Assembly: GCF_901000735.1 (NCBI RefSeq)
Contig: NC_081541.1
Coordinates: 20,683,841-20,747,840 of the forward strand
Origin: Corylus avellana
Lineage: Eukaryota; Streptophyta; Magnoliopsida; Fagales; Betulaceae
Reading direction: 5' to 3'
Length of the DNA stretch: 64,000 nucleotides
Shown: positions 44,437 to 54,428 of the stretch, one piece after another
Numbering within the stretch: position 1 is the stretch's first letter
Layout: every line of letters begins with the position of its first letter
Notes under the pieces: generated by a model
Told to the model about the DNA's origin: nothing
The model's input: the letters and a program-made list of their open reading frames with translations, nothing else
Databases searched by the model: none
Translations under genes and position numbers: made by a program

Positions 44437-45719
44437 TTTTGTTACAAGTATCTATCAAAATTAATAGGCAAATAATTGTATGTTTTACCCGCAAGTGCAA
44501 GAGGTCAACATAGTAGTATATGATGCAAGTACGGGGTCATTCCCACGAGAATTTCTAAATTTTGTCTAAAATAAATTCCAAAAGTAAAACAAAATAAAGA
44601 TTGGCTTTGAGTTGATAATAATAAAAAGGTAGGGCTTTGATATCCACCACTAATTATATTTAGATAATATATCAATATACCAATGTTTTGATCATGTTAT
44701 GTATATCTAATATTTGTCAACCTAAGAGCATGGGTTTTTACTCTTTAAGCTATAGATTTCCCTAAGCCACGAGTTAGGCATGGGTGTATACTCTAACTCT
44801 TTTTTTTTCTTAAAGGATTTAGCATGGGTGTATACTAAGTTGTTCTTTAAGAAAGCATAATTTTGTGAAAATTGACAAACACATGAGGCCTAGGACATGG
44901 GTGTATACTCCCGGTTCCTCATGTTAATTAACCCAAGAACCCAGTGTGAATTTCTTTTGTTACTTTTATTAAACCCAGGACTCGATCATCCAAATTGATT
45001 TAACTAACTAGTCCTTACCACATGCATATGTTGATCAGACACACACACATGAAGAATTCATGAAAGCAGGAATTAATCAAGTTAAATACCACAACATGAT
45101 TATCACAAAGGCGCCAATATTGAATATTAACTAAGCATAACTAGGGCTTCAATCTAGCCCTACTAGGTAAATTAGTTACACATAGGTTTGATGTTAAACA
45201 TCTTCATAAAATAAAATAAAAGAAAGAAAAAGAATAAACCCGAAACTTGAACTTGAAGAGCTCCAACTCTTCTCCTTGGAAATTGTGTGTATATTCTAGA
45301 GGCTTAAGGGTCTATTTATAGGCCTTAGGAATACTCTAGAAACCCTAAAAATCATAGGGTTTGAGCCCTAGTCCGCACTAAGTTACAAAACCCTTAAAAT
45401 TGCACTTTCCATATCAAGGATGGTGGTTGACTTGTCCATCACGCACGGGTGCGTTCTATCGCAACCCGTGTGCGATCGATTGCAGGACTGTGATCGATCC
45501 TCTTTGTGCTGGGCACTCAATCGCAGGTACCTTGCACTTGTGGTCCTCGCTTGTAGTGCGCTCGATCGCAACTCCCCTGTGATCGATCGCACTACCAGAG
45601 CCTCCAATATTTTCAAAATAGCTCTTTTAAGTCCGAAACTTTAGCATAAATTAACCAAAATTAAAGGATTAACACATGTAAGTTAAGGGCTAAAAATATG
45701 AATATTTTTGCAGTTAACA
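44437..45719 (-). mobile_element. 5' LTR of element H
   Basis: 1283 bp, ends TTAACA. TATA box in minus sense at 45312-45320; CGATCG array 45449-45592 with one unit more than the 3' LTR. It lacks a short cttcttccaatgacctac-type segment present in the 3' LTR. The inner terminus has decayed from TG to TT. Confidence 0.9.
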
Positions 45720-45724
45720 CTGAT

Positions 45725-45945
45725 TAGTAGGCAATGCATGATGGTTGGTTGAGGTTTTGAGGAATGAATGTATGTTTCATAGGTCTCCACACTGGTGGCA
45801 GATTCTCTAGAAGATCTTCCATTGTTTCCTCAACTTTTTCTTCTTCTTTTGTGTCGGAGTTGTCTCTATGCCTTTGTCTAATGGTCCTCTCAATTTCTAG
45901 ATTGAGTAGAATGATGGTTGAGTCCTGAGATCCACGACCTTGCAT
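45725..45945 (-). pseudogene. gag: Gag of element I, N-terminus
   Basis: ATG at 45945 gives MQGRGSQDSTIILLNLEIER, matching the start of element A gag (4438), followed by an acidic KEEEKVEETMEDLLENLP stretch. The frame stays open to the insertion site of element H. The frame is also open upstream to 46137, but that part is the A-rich leader. Confidence 0.75.
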
Positions 45946-46000
45946 AAGAAGAAGGTCAGTTTCTATAGTTCCAACCGATTTTGGATGCTCTCTGGAAGTG

Positions 46001-46056
46001 TACTCGATCGCTGCTAGGCATGCCCTCGACCGCTCATGGTATGCGCTCGATCGTCG
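46001..46056. repeat. CGATCG-type motif cluster in the leader of I
   Basis: Three sites (actcgatcgc, cctcgaccgc, gctcgatcgt) between PBS and the gag start. Confidence 0.6.
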
Positions 46057-46087
46057 GAACAGAATGCAGGCTGTCCGCAGAACTAAA

Positions 46088-46190
46088 ACAAAACTAAAAA
46101 AAAAAAACATAAACATAAACAAAACAAAACAAAACAAAACAAAACAAAAAAAACACTAAAAAAAAAAAACAAAAAACAAAAAAAATAACA
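46088..46190. repeat. A-rich tract in the leader of I
   Basis: Runs of AAAAC and A (for example five aaaac units at 46121-46148). Confidence 0.85.
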
Positions 46191-46287
46191 ATTTTAGATT
46201 TTGATAAAATTAAAAACATACTGAGTTAATATTAAAAATTAAAATAACAAAACTAAGAGAAAATAATTCTAAACAAAATTTAATGCA

Positions 46288-46304
46288 ATCCCGGCAATGG
46301 GGCC
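46288..46304 (-). other. PBS of element I, decayed tRNA-Asp type
   Basis: Plus-strand atcccggcaatggggcca, the tRNA-Asp end with one deletion and two changes, 7 bp from the LTR. Confidence 0.8.
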
Positions 46305-46311
46305 AAAAACT

Positions 46312-47755
46312 TGTTGTGACAAATACTACCTAAATTAATAGATAATATTTTGCTACGTTTAAACTCGCAAGTGCACATGATCAAAATAGTAGTATAGGGT
46401 GCAAGTACGAGATCATTCCCACGAGGATTGTGTAAATTATGCTTAAAATTACTTCCGCAAATAAAACAAGATGAAAGATTGATTTTGATTTAATAAAGAT
46501 AAAAGGTACGGCTTTGATATCCACCACTAATCATACTCAAATAATATAATAATATGCAAATGTTCCAATCATATCATGATTACTTAATTTTGTCAACCTA
46601 AGGGCATGGGTGTCTACTCCTTAAGCTATTAATTTCCCTAAGCAACGAATTAGGCATAGGTGTCTATTCTAATTCTTTTCTTTCTTAAAGGATTTAGCAT
46701 GGGTGTCTACTAAGTTGTTCTTGAAGAAAGCATTAATTTGTGAAAATCGACAAACATATGAGGCCTAGGGCATGGGTGTCTACTCCCAGTTTCCCATGTT
46801 GAGAAAACATTAATTTGTGAAAATCGACAAACATATAAGGCCTAGGGCATGGGTGTCTACTCCCGGTTTCCCATGTTGACTATCCCAAGAACCTGGTGTG
46901 GATTTCTTTTGTTACTTTTATTAAATCCAAGACTCGGTCATCCAAATTGATTTAACTAACTAGTCCATACCACATGCATATGTTGGCCATACACATTCAT
47001 ATGAGGAATTCAATAAAGTGGGAAATAATCAAGTTAAGCATCACAATATGATTATCACAAAGGCGCCAATATTGAAATATTAAAGAGACATAATTAGGAC
47101 TTCAACCTAGCCCTACAAAAGTATTTAGTTACACATAAGTTTGATGCTAATCATCTTCATAATAAAATAAAAAGGAAAAGAATAAACCCAAAAAACGCGT
47201 CCTTGAAGAGCCGTCAATCCTTGTCCTAGAGCTTTCTTTAAAAAAATTGTGTGTTTTTTTCCTAGTGATCTAGAGATCTATTTACAGGTTTAGAAAACCC
47301 TAGAAATCCTAGAAACCCTAGTAAACTCATAGGTTTAAGTCCTAGTTCAACTAGGATTTGGAAAACCTAGTTTGATGAGGAAAAACCCTTTCCAAAATAA
47401 GGCCAGCCGCTGCATTGTTCTCTGGTGCACGACTGCGCTCGATCGCAGTGCTAGTGTGCTCGATCGAACACCTACAATCGATCTTCTGTGTGGGGGCTCG
47501 AGCGTTGATGTGCTTGAGCTTAGCTGCAGTGCGCTCAATCGCATGGTGCCTTGCTGCTTGTGCTTGTTCCAAAACTTCTAGCTTATTCCCGAATTGCCCT
47601 TTAAGCTTGAATTTTCTGGAATGCCTCCTTTTCCTCAAAAACCTATAAAAAGACATAAAACACAAAAAGGAAGTAAAATTGCACAAACTAACAAAACTAA
47701 GGGATTAACAAATATAAATTTAAGGGCTAAAATATGGATATTTTAGCACTTATCA
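46312..47755 (-). mobile_element. 5' LTR of element I
   Basis: 1444 bp, plus-strand TGTTGTGAC...TTATCA. It is longer than its relatives because of a private 77-bp tandem duplication at 46731-46884. The TATA box is mutated to TGTAAATAG in minus sense (47278-47286). CGATCG array 47431-47545. All dispersed motifs, five because of the duplication, end in CTA(C/T), the GTGTCTACT form. Confidence 0.9.
46731..46884 (-). repeat. 77-bp tandem duplication in LTR of I
   Basis: Two units starting cattaatttgtgaaaatcga, at 46731 and 46808, differing by few bases. Other LTRs have one unit. Confidence 0.9.
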
Positions 47756-47898
47756 CCCACCCCTTTCTGACCGTACGTACGCCCTTGTCTTTAGTTAGGA
47801 CGTACGCCGGGGGACCACCGTACGTATGCTCTTGTCTTTAGTGAGGATGTACACCGGGGAACCACCATACCTACTCTTTTGTCTTTAGTGAGGACCAA
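47756..47898 (+). mobile_element. Fragment of M-type LTR U3
   Basis: About three units of the gtctttagtgagga repeat with ccgtacgtacgcc and ccgtacgtatgctc motifs, like 14030-14268. It is squeezed between element I and an F-type LTR fragment. Confidence 0.8.
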
Positions 47899-48515
47899 TG
47901 CGGTCTTTTTGTGTCCAAAAATAATCAATAATAACCACTCACAATAGAACGATTCCTTGTCGGATAGGGCTATATAGAGAGTGTCAAACTTCAAGGAGTG
48001 CGGAGTGTTGTTATCAAGCTTTTCAAGATTAAATATAACTCAGTTTAAAAGAGATTGATTTGATTTTGTTTATTACTAAATTAAATGCATAAAAGTAAAG
48101 ACGTAAAAGTAAAGGAGTAGTGATGAGAAAAAGAATAGGAGGTTGATTTCACCACTAACCGCATAACAATGGTCAGTCACAATTAATAAGAGAAATTCAT
48201 ATTATGCATGATATAGGGCTTGTCTCACTCGAGTAGTCAAGAAAATACCATCGTTTAAGAAATAAGTATAACCCATCTTTGGTTGGCATGGATCGGCCAC
48301 TTAACCACTAAGATGCGGTATGATCTATCTTTCCTAGGTATGGCCTATCGAGTTTCTTAATAGGATACACACAATCGATGGAATAGTATAACCCATCTTC
48401 GGTTGGTACGAACTGTCTACCCTAGGCATGGTTTATCTAATCCTATTGATCATGTGTCAATTAAAACCATTGTATAACAATCATTCATATAATCACAGAA
48501 AATATAAAGGATTAC
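47899..48515 (-). mobile_element. F-type LTR fragment
   Basis: Reverse complement of the U5 and R part of the F LTR (ttgtgtccaaaaata end, cccatcttcggttgg units at about 48270 and 48390). It begins TGCGGTC and is truncated near 48515 before the TATA region. Confidence 0.8.
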
Positions 48516-48650
48516 ATTTTTTCCTAAAAAAAAAAAAAAAAAAACTTGACTCATTGCCAAGCTGGTCGTGGGTCATAGAAACCTTGAATCTACTCTCTCT
48601 CTCTCACACACTGGAAAAAAGTATAGCAGAGAGAAGAAGGACAAATTTAG

Positions 48651-48669
48651 TGTGTGTGTGTGTGTGTGT
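48651..48669. repeat. (TG)n microsatellite
   Basis: Nine to ten TG units. Confidence 0.9.
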
Positions 48670-48887
48670 TCTCCTGCACAAAGATAACCATGGATTATGA
48701 AAAGATTGAATAAATAAATGGATTTTCTTATTTCAATCCCACACCTACTACGTAAACCTGTAGACATTATATACATGATGTAGGTGTTAATTTATAAAGG
48801 AGAAAATAAATGTCATTTACATCAAGATGCTACTATCCAATTGTCTGTAGCTATATTTCCTTGTTGAGATATATGTGGACTGGACGT

Positions 48888-49199
48888 AATGCCTTTCCTG
48901 GATGGTTGCCTTAGTTGTACAGATATATGTTGAGATGCTCGGCACGTGTTTCCTTATACAACTCCAACTTATTAATGGACAACATAAGGAAAGGATCCCA
49001 TGAATGCATATCACGTCTGATTGGCTTGCTATATAGATTAGTTAATGCCTTTCTTAGATGGTTGCCTTAGTTGTACAGATATACGTTGAGATGCTCTGCA
49101 CATGTTTCCTTATGCAACTACAACTTGTTAATGGACAACATAAGGAAAGGATCCCATGAATGCATATCACGTCTGATTGGCTTGCTATACAGATTAGTT
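48888..49199. repeat. 156-bp tandem duplication in copia N LTR
   Basis: Two units starting aatgcctttc at 48888 and 49044, both with atggttgccttagttgtac and ataaggaaaggatccc, highly similar by eye. Confidence 0.9.
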
Positions 49200-49239
49200 G
49201 TCAAGGTTTCCTTTAATACACCCCCGCAAGCTCAGGGGC

Positions 49240-51275
49240 GATCCCAAACCATGAACTTGTCTCAAAGCAATTTAAACCTTGCACTAGTGAGGCCTTTAGG
49301 GAACACATCAACAATTTGGTCAACAATGTTAAGATAATGAACATAAAGCTCCTTGTGTACAAATTTTTCTCTTAAAAAATGATAATCAACTTCAAAATGC
49401 TTCATCCGAGCATGATAGATTGGGTTAGAGCAAAGAGAAATAGAGCTGATGTTGTTAGGGCGAGTGAGGATAAGGTATTGAAGGGCCCCAACAATGCTTC
49501 GATTAGGAGTAGGGTCGGGAAGAGGATCACCATTTGTGGCATGAAGTTTCTGACCACTCATAGTTGGAGAAGCACATGGTTTAGCCAAGTCCATTTTAGC
49601 ATGGAGAAGAAGATCCGTGGCATATTTGGTATGAGTAAGAGACAAGGAGGCGCCTTGGTAGGAGGCTTCAATGCTAACAAAGTAATGCAACTGACCAAGG
49701 TCCTTCCTGGCAAACAAGGAGCCCAATTGTTGAATTAGATAGCTAATATGAGAAGCATCATTACCGGTGATTAGAATGTCATCAACATAGATGAGAAGGT
49801 ACACGAAGATGTTGTTATGACGATAAGTGAACAAGGATGGATCCGCTTGTGAAGCCAAAAAACCAAGGTCCTCAAGATAATTCGAAAATCTTTGGAACGA
49901 AACCCGAGGAGCCTATTTCAAACATAAAGGGACTTGTGAAGGCGGCAGACATGATGAGGAAAGGTGGGATCTTCAAACCCATGAGGTTGGCGTATATACA
50001 CTTCTTCCGTCAAGTGACCTTGGGGAAAGCCATTGTGGACATCGAATTGACAAATGGACCAACACTTGGAGGTAGCCAACACAAGAATAGTGCGGATAGT
50101 AGTATGTTTAACCACAGGACTGAAGGTCTCATTATATTCCAAGCTCAGTTGTTGATGAAATCCATTTGCAAGAAGGTGTGCCTTGAAGCACTAAATAGAA
50201 CTGTCGGAGCGACGCTTGATTTTGTAGACCCATTGTTGGAGAGCACATTCAGATCCGGAGCAAGGGGAACAAAACTCCAAGTACCATTACATTGAAGAGC
50301 ATCAAACTCATAACACATTGCCGCAAGCCATTCAGGTTGTTTATGTGCCTGTCCAAAATTAGTGGGTTCAACAAGATTAGTGTCAACAAAAACAAGTAAA
50401 GCATACCTCGGATTTGGTTGAACAACTCCCCGTTTGGAACGAGTAACCATGGAATGGGTAGAGGTTGAAGGGGCATGTGAGCTGGTGTAAGACAGGCCTT
50501 GGTGGTGATTTTTGGTGTCACTAGAAGGTGCTAGAGCTAGGTTGTTTGGAGGCGCTTCAATTGAGGCAGGGAGATGCTCTTGGTTTGGAACACTAGCAGG
50601 AGTATGGAGAGGCAATGGACTCTCTTCGGCTGGGCTTTGGGCATGCACTATGGCTGTCTCGAGCAATTGGGTAGGGACTAAAATAGGCAAGGAAACCATA
50701 GGCGAGAAGGCATCCACGACAATAGAGGAATTGGAGCTAACCTACACATCTTGAAGGGAAACAGGTTTTCATTAAACAGAACATGACAGGAAAATAGACA
50801 CGATTTATGCTGGGATCAAGACACTGATACCTTTGATGATGAAGAGAATATCCTAGAAACACACATGAAGTAGACCTAAATTGAAGCTTATGCTTGTTAT
50901 ACGGACGGAGATAAGGAAAACACTCACACCCAAACACTCGGAAATAAGTATAATCCGGAGAGCGATGAAATAGAGTTTCATAAGGGGACAACCAACCCGT
51001 CAAGACCTTTTGTAGGTAAACGGTTGATAAGATACATGGCACAATTGAAAGCTTTGACCCAAAAGCTGGTATCCATCCTAGCTTAGGCGAGAAGTGTAAG
51101 GCCGGTATCGACAATTTGTGGGTGTTTACACTTCGAGACACAATTTTGCTCAGGTGTATGCGGACAAGACATGCGATGGTGGATACCATTGGAGGAGAGA
51201 AAATTTTGAAAAGAAATGTCAGTGTACTCCCCTCCTCCATTGGATTGAAAACTTTTAATTTTGCTTGAAAACATG
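49240..51275 (-). pseudogene. pol: Ty1/copia pol of element N, Ale/Retrofit-like (broken)
   Basis: In minus order: integrase end with NGGGEYTDISFQNFLSSNG and SCPHTPEQN, a LTGWLSPYETLFHRSPDY and LRVFGCECFPYLRPYN-type region, CVFLGYSLHHQRYQCLDP, a Pro/Ser-rich linker, then reverse transcriptase: PEWLAAMCYEFDALQCNGTW, YNETFSPVVKHTTIRTIL, CQFDVHNGFPQGHL, YVDDILITGND (the YVDD catalytic motif) and a degraded RNase H with SNPIYHARMKHFEVD. Frameshifts lie near 51085, 50740, 50145 and 49900. The integrase N-terminus, protease and gag are missing because element J is inserted at 51276. The lineage is judged from motif style only. Confidence 0.85.
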
Positions 51276-51333
51276 TGTAACACCACAAGTTCTAGAGGTA
51301 GAGTGACTAGGAGCAATTGTAGCATATTCTTAA

Positions 51334-51710
51334 GATGAAACTACCTTTTACCCCCATGAACTACAACGTGTTGGCACTTTTCCCACATGAATTGCCAGTT
51401 GTACTACTTTGCCCCCATGAACTACCATTTTGTGCCTAAAACCCCCTACCGTCAATCAAAGCTGTTAACTCAGACAGTCAAAGTGACAATGTGTTGTGGT
51501 TCATAGGGGCAAAGTGACAATGCGTTATAGTTTATGGGAGCAAAGTGACGCAAAGTGACGGGCTGACCATCTAAGTTAACAGCTTTGACTAACGAAAGGG
51601 GGTTTTGGGCAAAACATGCTAGTTCATGGGGGTGAAGTAGTACAGTTGGTAGTTCATGGGTAGAACGTGCCAAGGCGTTATAGTTCATCGGGAAAAAAGG
51701 TAGTTTCCCC
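51334..51710. mobile_element. Mutator-type MITE in the J 3' LTR
   Basis: 377 bp with inverted repeats of about 90-100 bp (left gatgaaactaccttttac, right end reversed ggggaaactacctttttt; shared cccatgaacta blocks). A perfect 9-bp duplication TATTCTTAA lies at 51325-51333 and 51711-51719. The 5' LTR of the same element has the empty site (tattctgaa, 59648-59656). No transposase. The 9-bp duplication and long inverted repeats indicate the Mutator superfamily. Confidence 0.9.
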
Positions 51711-53370
51711 TATTCTTAATAAAAATAAAAATTCTCCTACCATATGATCACCATAAAAACATAGCATCACTAGAGTACTATAAACTCTCATTATGAAATC
51801 ACAAACACCTAATGTGCTAGTATTCAATAATCTCAAAAGCAATAAAGTTACACAATCTATGTTTATCCCAAGCGATCTAGTCTATAGAATGGAGTCCCAA
51901 ACACTTGTACTACTACTGCTCCTGCTAGTCCACAAAGCAATAAGCCCAAGTGTCCCAGCCATTAGGCCAGATGATTGGGTCTTTAACAACTAAGAGGCCC
52001 ACCGGTATCCCTGTCCTCAGTACTACGATATATAGGGCAATCTGAAAAAGATGTATAGGGAGAAAGGGTGAGTTTGACAATTCTGTAAGTAGCCATAATA
52101 CCAAGATGCTATAAAACATGCTATGCAAATTTTTATGCCATAATTTCAGTCATCCACAATAATAATTAATAAAATTATTACAATTAAGTAAGAATAGCTA
52201 GTTATAAAATAAGTAAGCACTTCCTTTTACTTTTCTTGCAAAATAGTTGTTTTACCCTTTGACCCGACACCGCAATTTTTCCATGAGCATCGCACGTTGG
52301 CTTGTCCCAAAGGACCTATATGCTCATCCTATCGTCGCAGGGGAGAGCTACCAAGTTGGGAACTTCCTTAGGTGAAGGCTAGCAGGCCAATAGCACACAC
52401 CTTCTCATAATCGTCTTTCAGTGTGCTCGCCATCCTACCCATGCGGTACCGATCGTGACCATAATTTTGCCTTGGGGTTAAACATTTATGAACATGACTG
52501 CACATATAACATTTCATATGATCTTGTAATCTCTTCTATAATGGTATAATATACCCTGAAACTTTGTGAGCTCCTTTCATTCATAATCGCATTCAGGCAT
52601 AACTCATAAAAATGAGGTAATTGTAATATGTAACATTCTTTAACAATGACATATGATTGAATAAAACATGGCATTAAAATATGAAAGGAAGTGCAATTGA
52701 AAATCATGTAAGTGGATTCTTTATAAAATCCCCAACATTTTTCCAAAGATTTATAATAAAATTTGTTGGGGTTTCGGTGTTGTGTCCCCTTACTTGGCAT
52801 CGCATGTCCTTTATTTTGAATCTGCATCCAACTCACAATTCCTACAATGGAGGTAAAAAGTACCTTAGTCATCAATTCATTTACAAGTTTTAATCATACA
52901 TCACTTTGGTTAAGGATCATATCTCTCATCTCTATCCTTTCACCGTCTGTCCTTAGTCAAAACATAAATCCATCATCTATTTACCTAAATTCAGAACTGA
53001 AACATCATCAATACATTAATTCCTCAAAGTCAAAGAGTCATCTAGTAAGCAACGATCCAACTTTTGATCATCAAAGCAAACTCAAGGCTAGTCCCAATTT
53101 TTGGTTAACAAAACAAGAACCCAAAAAAATTAGTCAATCGCTTAACAACCCAAAGATCATTATTACCAAATACTACAAATCGAAACCCATTCGCAATTTC
53201 ATCCAACAAACCCACGAATTAATAATATCCATCAACAGAGACACCCATGAATCAAATTTGTTAACCATATAAAAAATTCATCAATAATCAACCCATTTTG
53301 GAAAACTCTTCAAAAGTTAACAATAAAATATATGAAGTTAAAAAAATTTTACCTTGGAGAGTTCTCATAT

Positions 53371-53510
53371 ATTTTTTATTTTTTATTTTCATCTTCCTCC
53401 TCTTTCTTTCTCTTCTTTCTTTTCTTTCTTCTCTCTTTCCTTTCTTTTCTTTCTTCTCCATTTCTTTTCCTTTCTTTTCTTTTCTCTTATCTTTCTCTTT
53501 TCTCCAGCAG
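53371..53510. repeat. Polypyrimidine tract
   Basis: About 140 bp of almost pure T and C (ttcttt and tttcctt units) in the J LTR. It produces spurious Phe/Ser-rich ORFs on plus and Lys/Glu-rich ones on minus. Confidence 0.9.
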
Positions 53511-54415
53511 ATCCTCTTGGATCTCTCCCTCATCTCACGCTCACTTGAGTTGTGAGTAATTGAGGGGAAATTGCTCCCCTTAAATGCTTGCCAACTCCTC
53601 TGTGAAACAAAACAAGTGTCAAGTATGTTTGGCACCTTAGGCCCAAGTGTCCACCAAGTTTCCACCGAAAAAACCATAGAAGCATGTTGTATAACACATG
53701 TTAGTCTAGGTGTCAATCAAATGGGTCTAGTAGGCATGCAGTGCTTTCATCTTAGAACTTAGGTGTCTTGGCATGAACCTATCAAGATGTAGTCATAAAA
53801 CTTTATAATTAATCCTCAATGACTATAAATCTTTTGAATACCACATACGAAAAAATGGTGGCCTACTAGGATCATTAACCTATCCAATTAATTTTCCAAA
53901 TCGCAGGTACTTTAACTACTTGACAGCTTGATCTATTAAACTTGGAAAAATCATAACTATTTCAATTAAACTCCTAATGACATGAAATTTAGCTTGAAAT
54001 TTTTATCATTCAAATACTCACAATATATCCAAAAATCATAGCAACCCATAACATTTTGGTACCTCAAAAGGTCCTCGAAACTCTGTGCCTCTGTTTGACT
54101 GAAATTCCTGTTTTGACACTTGCATCTTCTAAAAATCATAACTCCTTCTACAAGTGTCCAAAAATCATGAAACCACTTTTAAAATCTTCCTTTCTCATCA
54201 ATATACAAGGTCTTAAAACTTTTTTATTTAAAGTCACTCATTGAATTTTCGGTGTTCAAAACAATGTGACTTTTCTTTCAATAACCCACTAAATTTCGAA
54301 CTATCAATATCCATAATCTTTCACATTAAGTCTATTTACCTATAAAATTGCAAATCCTTCTTATCCTTGATATTAAGATCACCTTTATCCAGGGTATAAA
54401 TTTCGGGGTATTACA

Positions 54416-54428
54416 TCCTTCACTCCTT
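54416..54428 (-). other. Polypurine tract of element J
   Basis: Minus sense AAGGAGTGAAGGA immediately before the LTR start TGTAATACCCCG. Confidence 0.75.

Larger units (their letters stand above)
40216..45719 (-). mobile_element. Element H: complete non-autonomous Athila-like element
   Basis: 5504 bp. LTRs 40216-41517 and 44437-45719, PPT at 41518, perfect tRNA-Asp PBS at 44412-44430. Flanks CTGGT (40211-40215) and CTGAT (45720-45724) form a duplication with one mismatch, and element A has the colinear unoccupied site near 4195. The internal 2.9 kb carry a Gag-derived frame with a zinc knuckle and an acidic repeat, and the 3' block. No pol. Same plan as element C but with the CGATCG-array U3. 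Confidence 0.93.
35268..47755 (-). mobile_element. Element I: Athila-like gag-protease element with four nested insertions
   Basis: 5' LTR 46312-47755, decayed tRNA-Asp PBS (46288-46304), leader, and gag to protease running leftwards. It is interrupted by H (40216-45719), G (38659-39988), a MITE (38210-38471) and a solo LTR (35889-37309). Every insertion can be lifted out because element A carries the colinear uninterrupted gag for three of them. The element stops inside protease at 35268; reverse transcriptase, integrase and 3' LTR are gone. It was itself inserted next to an M-type U3 fragment (47756). Confidence 0.85.
48530..49218 (-). mobile_element. 3' LTR of copia element N
   Basis: In minus sense it starts TATTAAAGGAAACCTTGACA, a decayed form of the TGTTAAGGAAACC start common in plant copia LTRs, directly after a purine tract (GCTTGCGGGGGTG, plus 49219-49231). 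It contains a 156-bp tandem duplication (48888-49199) and a (TG)n run (48651-48669). The far end is not clear. Confidence 0.6.
51276..54415 (-). mobile_element. 3' LTR of element J
   Basis: 3140 bp, or about 2754 bp without the MITE and its extra duplication. The first 800 bp match 59599-60035 except for the insertion. The rest is AT-rich with a pyrimidine tract (53371-53510) and ends gtattaca at 54415. ORFs in it (for example 52847-53272 and 53288-53716) are low-complexity and unsupported. Confidence 0.8.

Noticed and set aside
49379..50295. Plus-strand ORFs of 119 and 152 residues
   Set aside because: Antisense shadows of the copia reverse transcriptase on the minus strand.
53288..53716. 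142-residue Lys/Glu-rich ORF and Ser/Phe-rich ORFs on the other strand
   Set aside because: Come from a polypyrimidine tract in the J LTR; no domain, no second copy.
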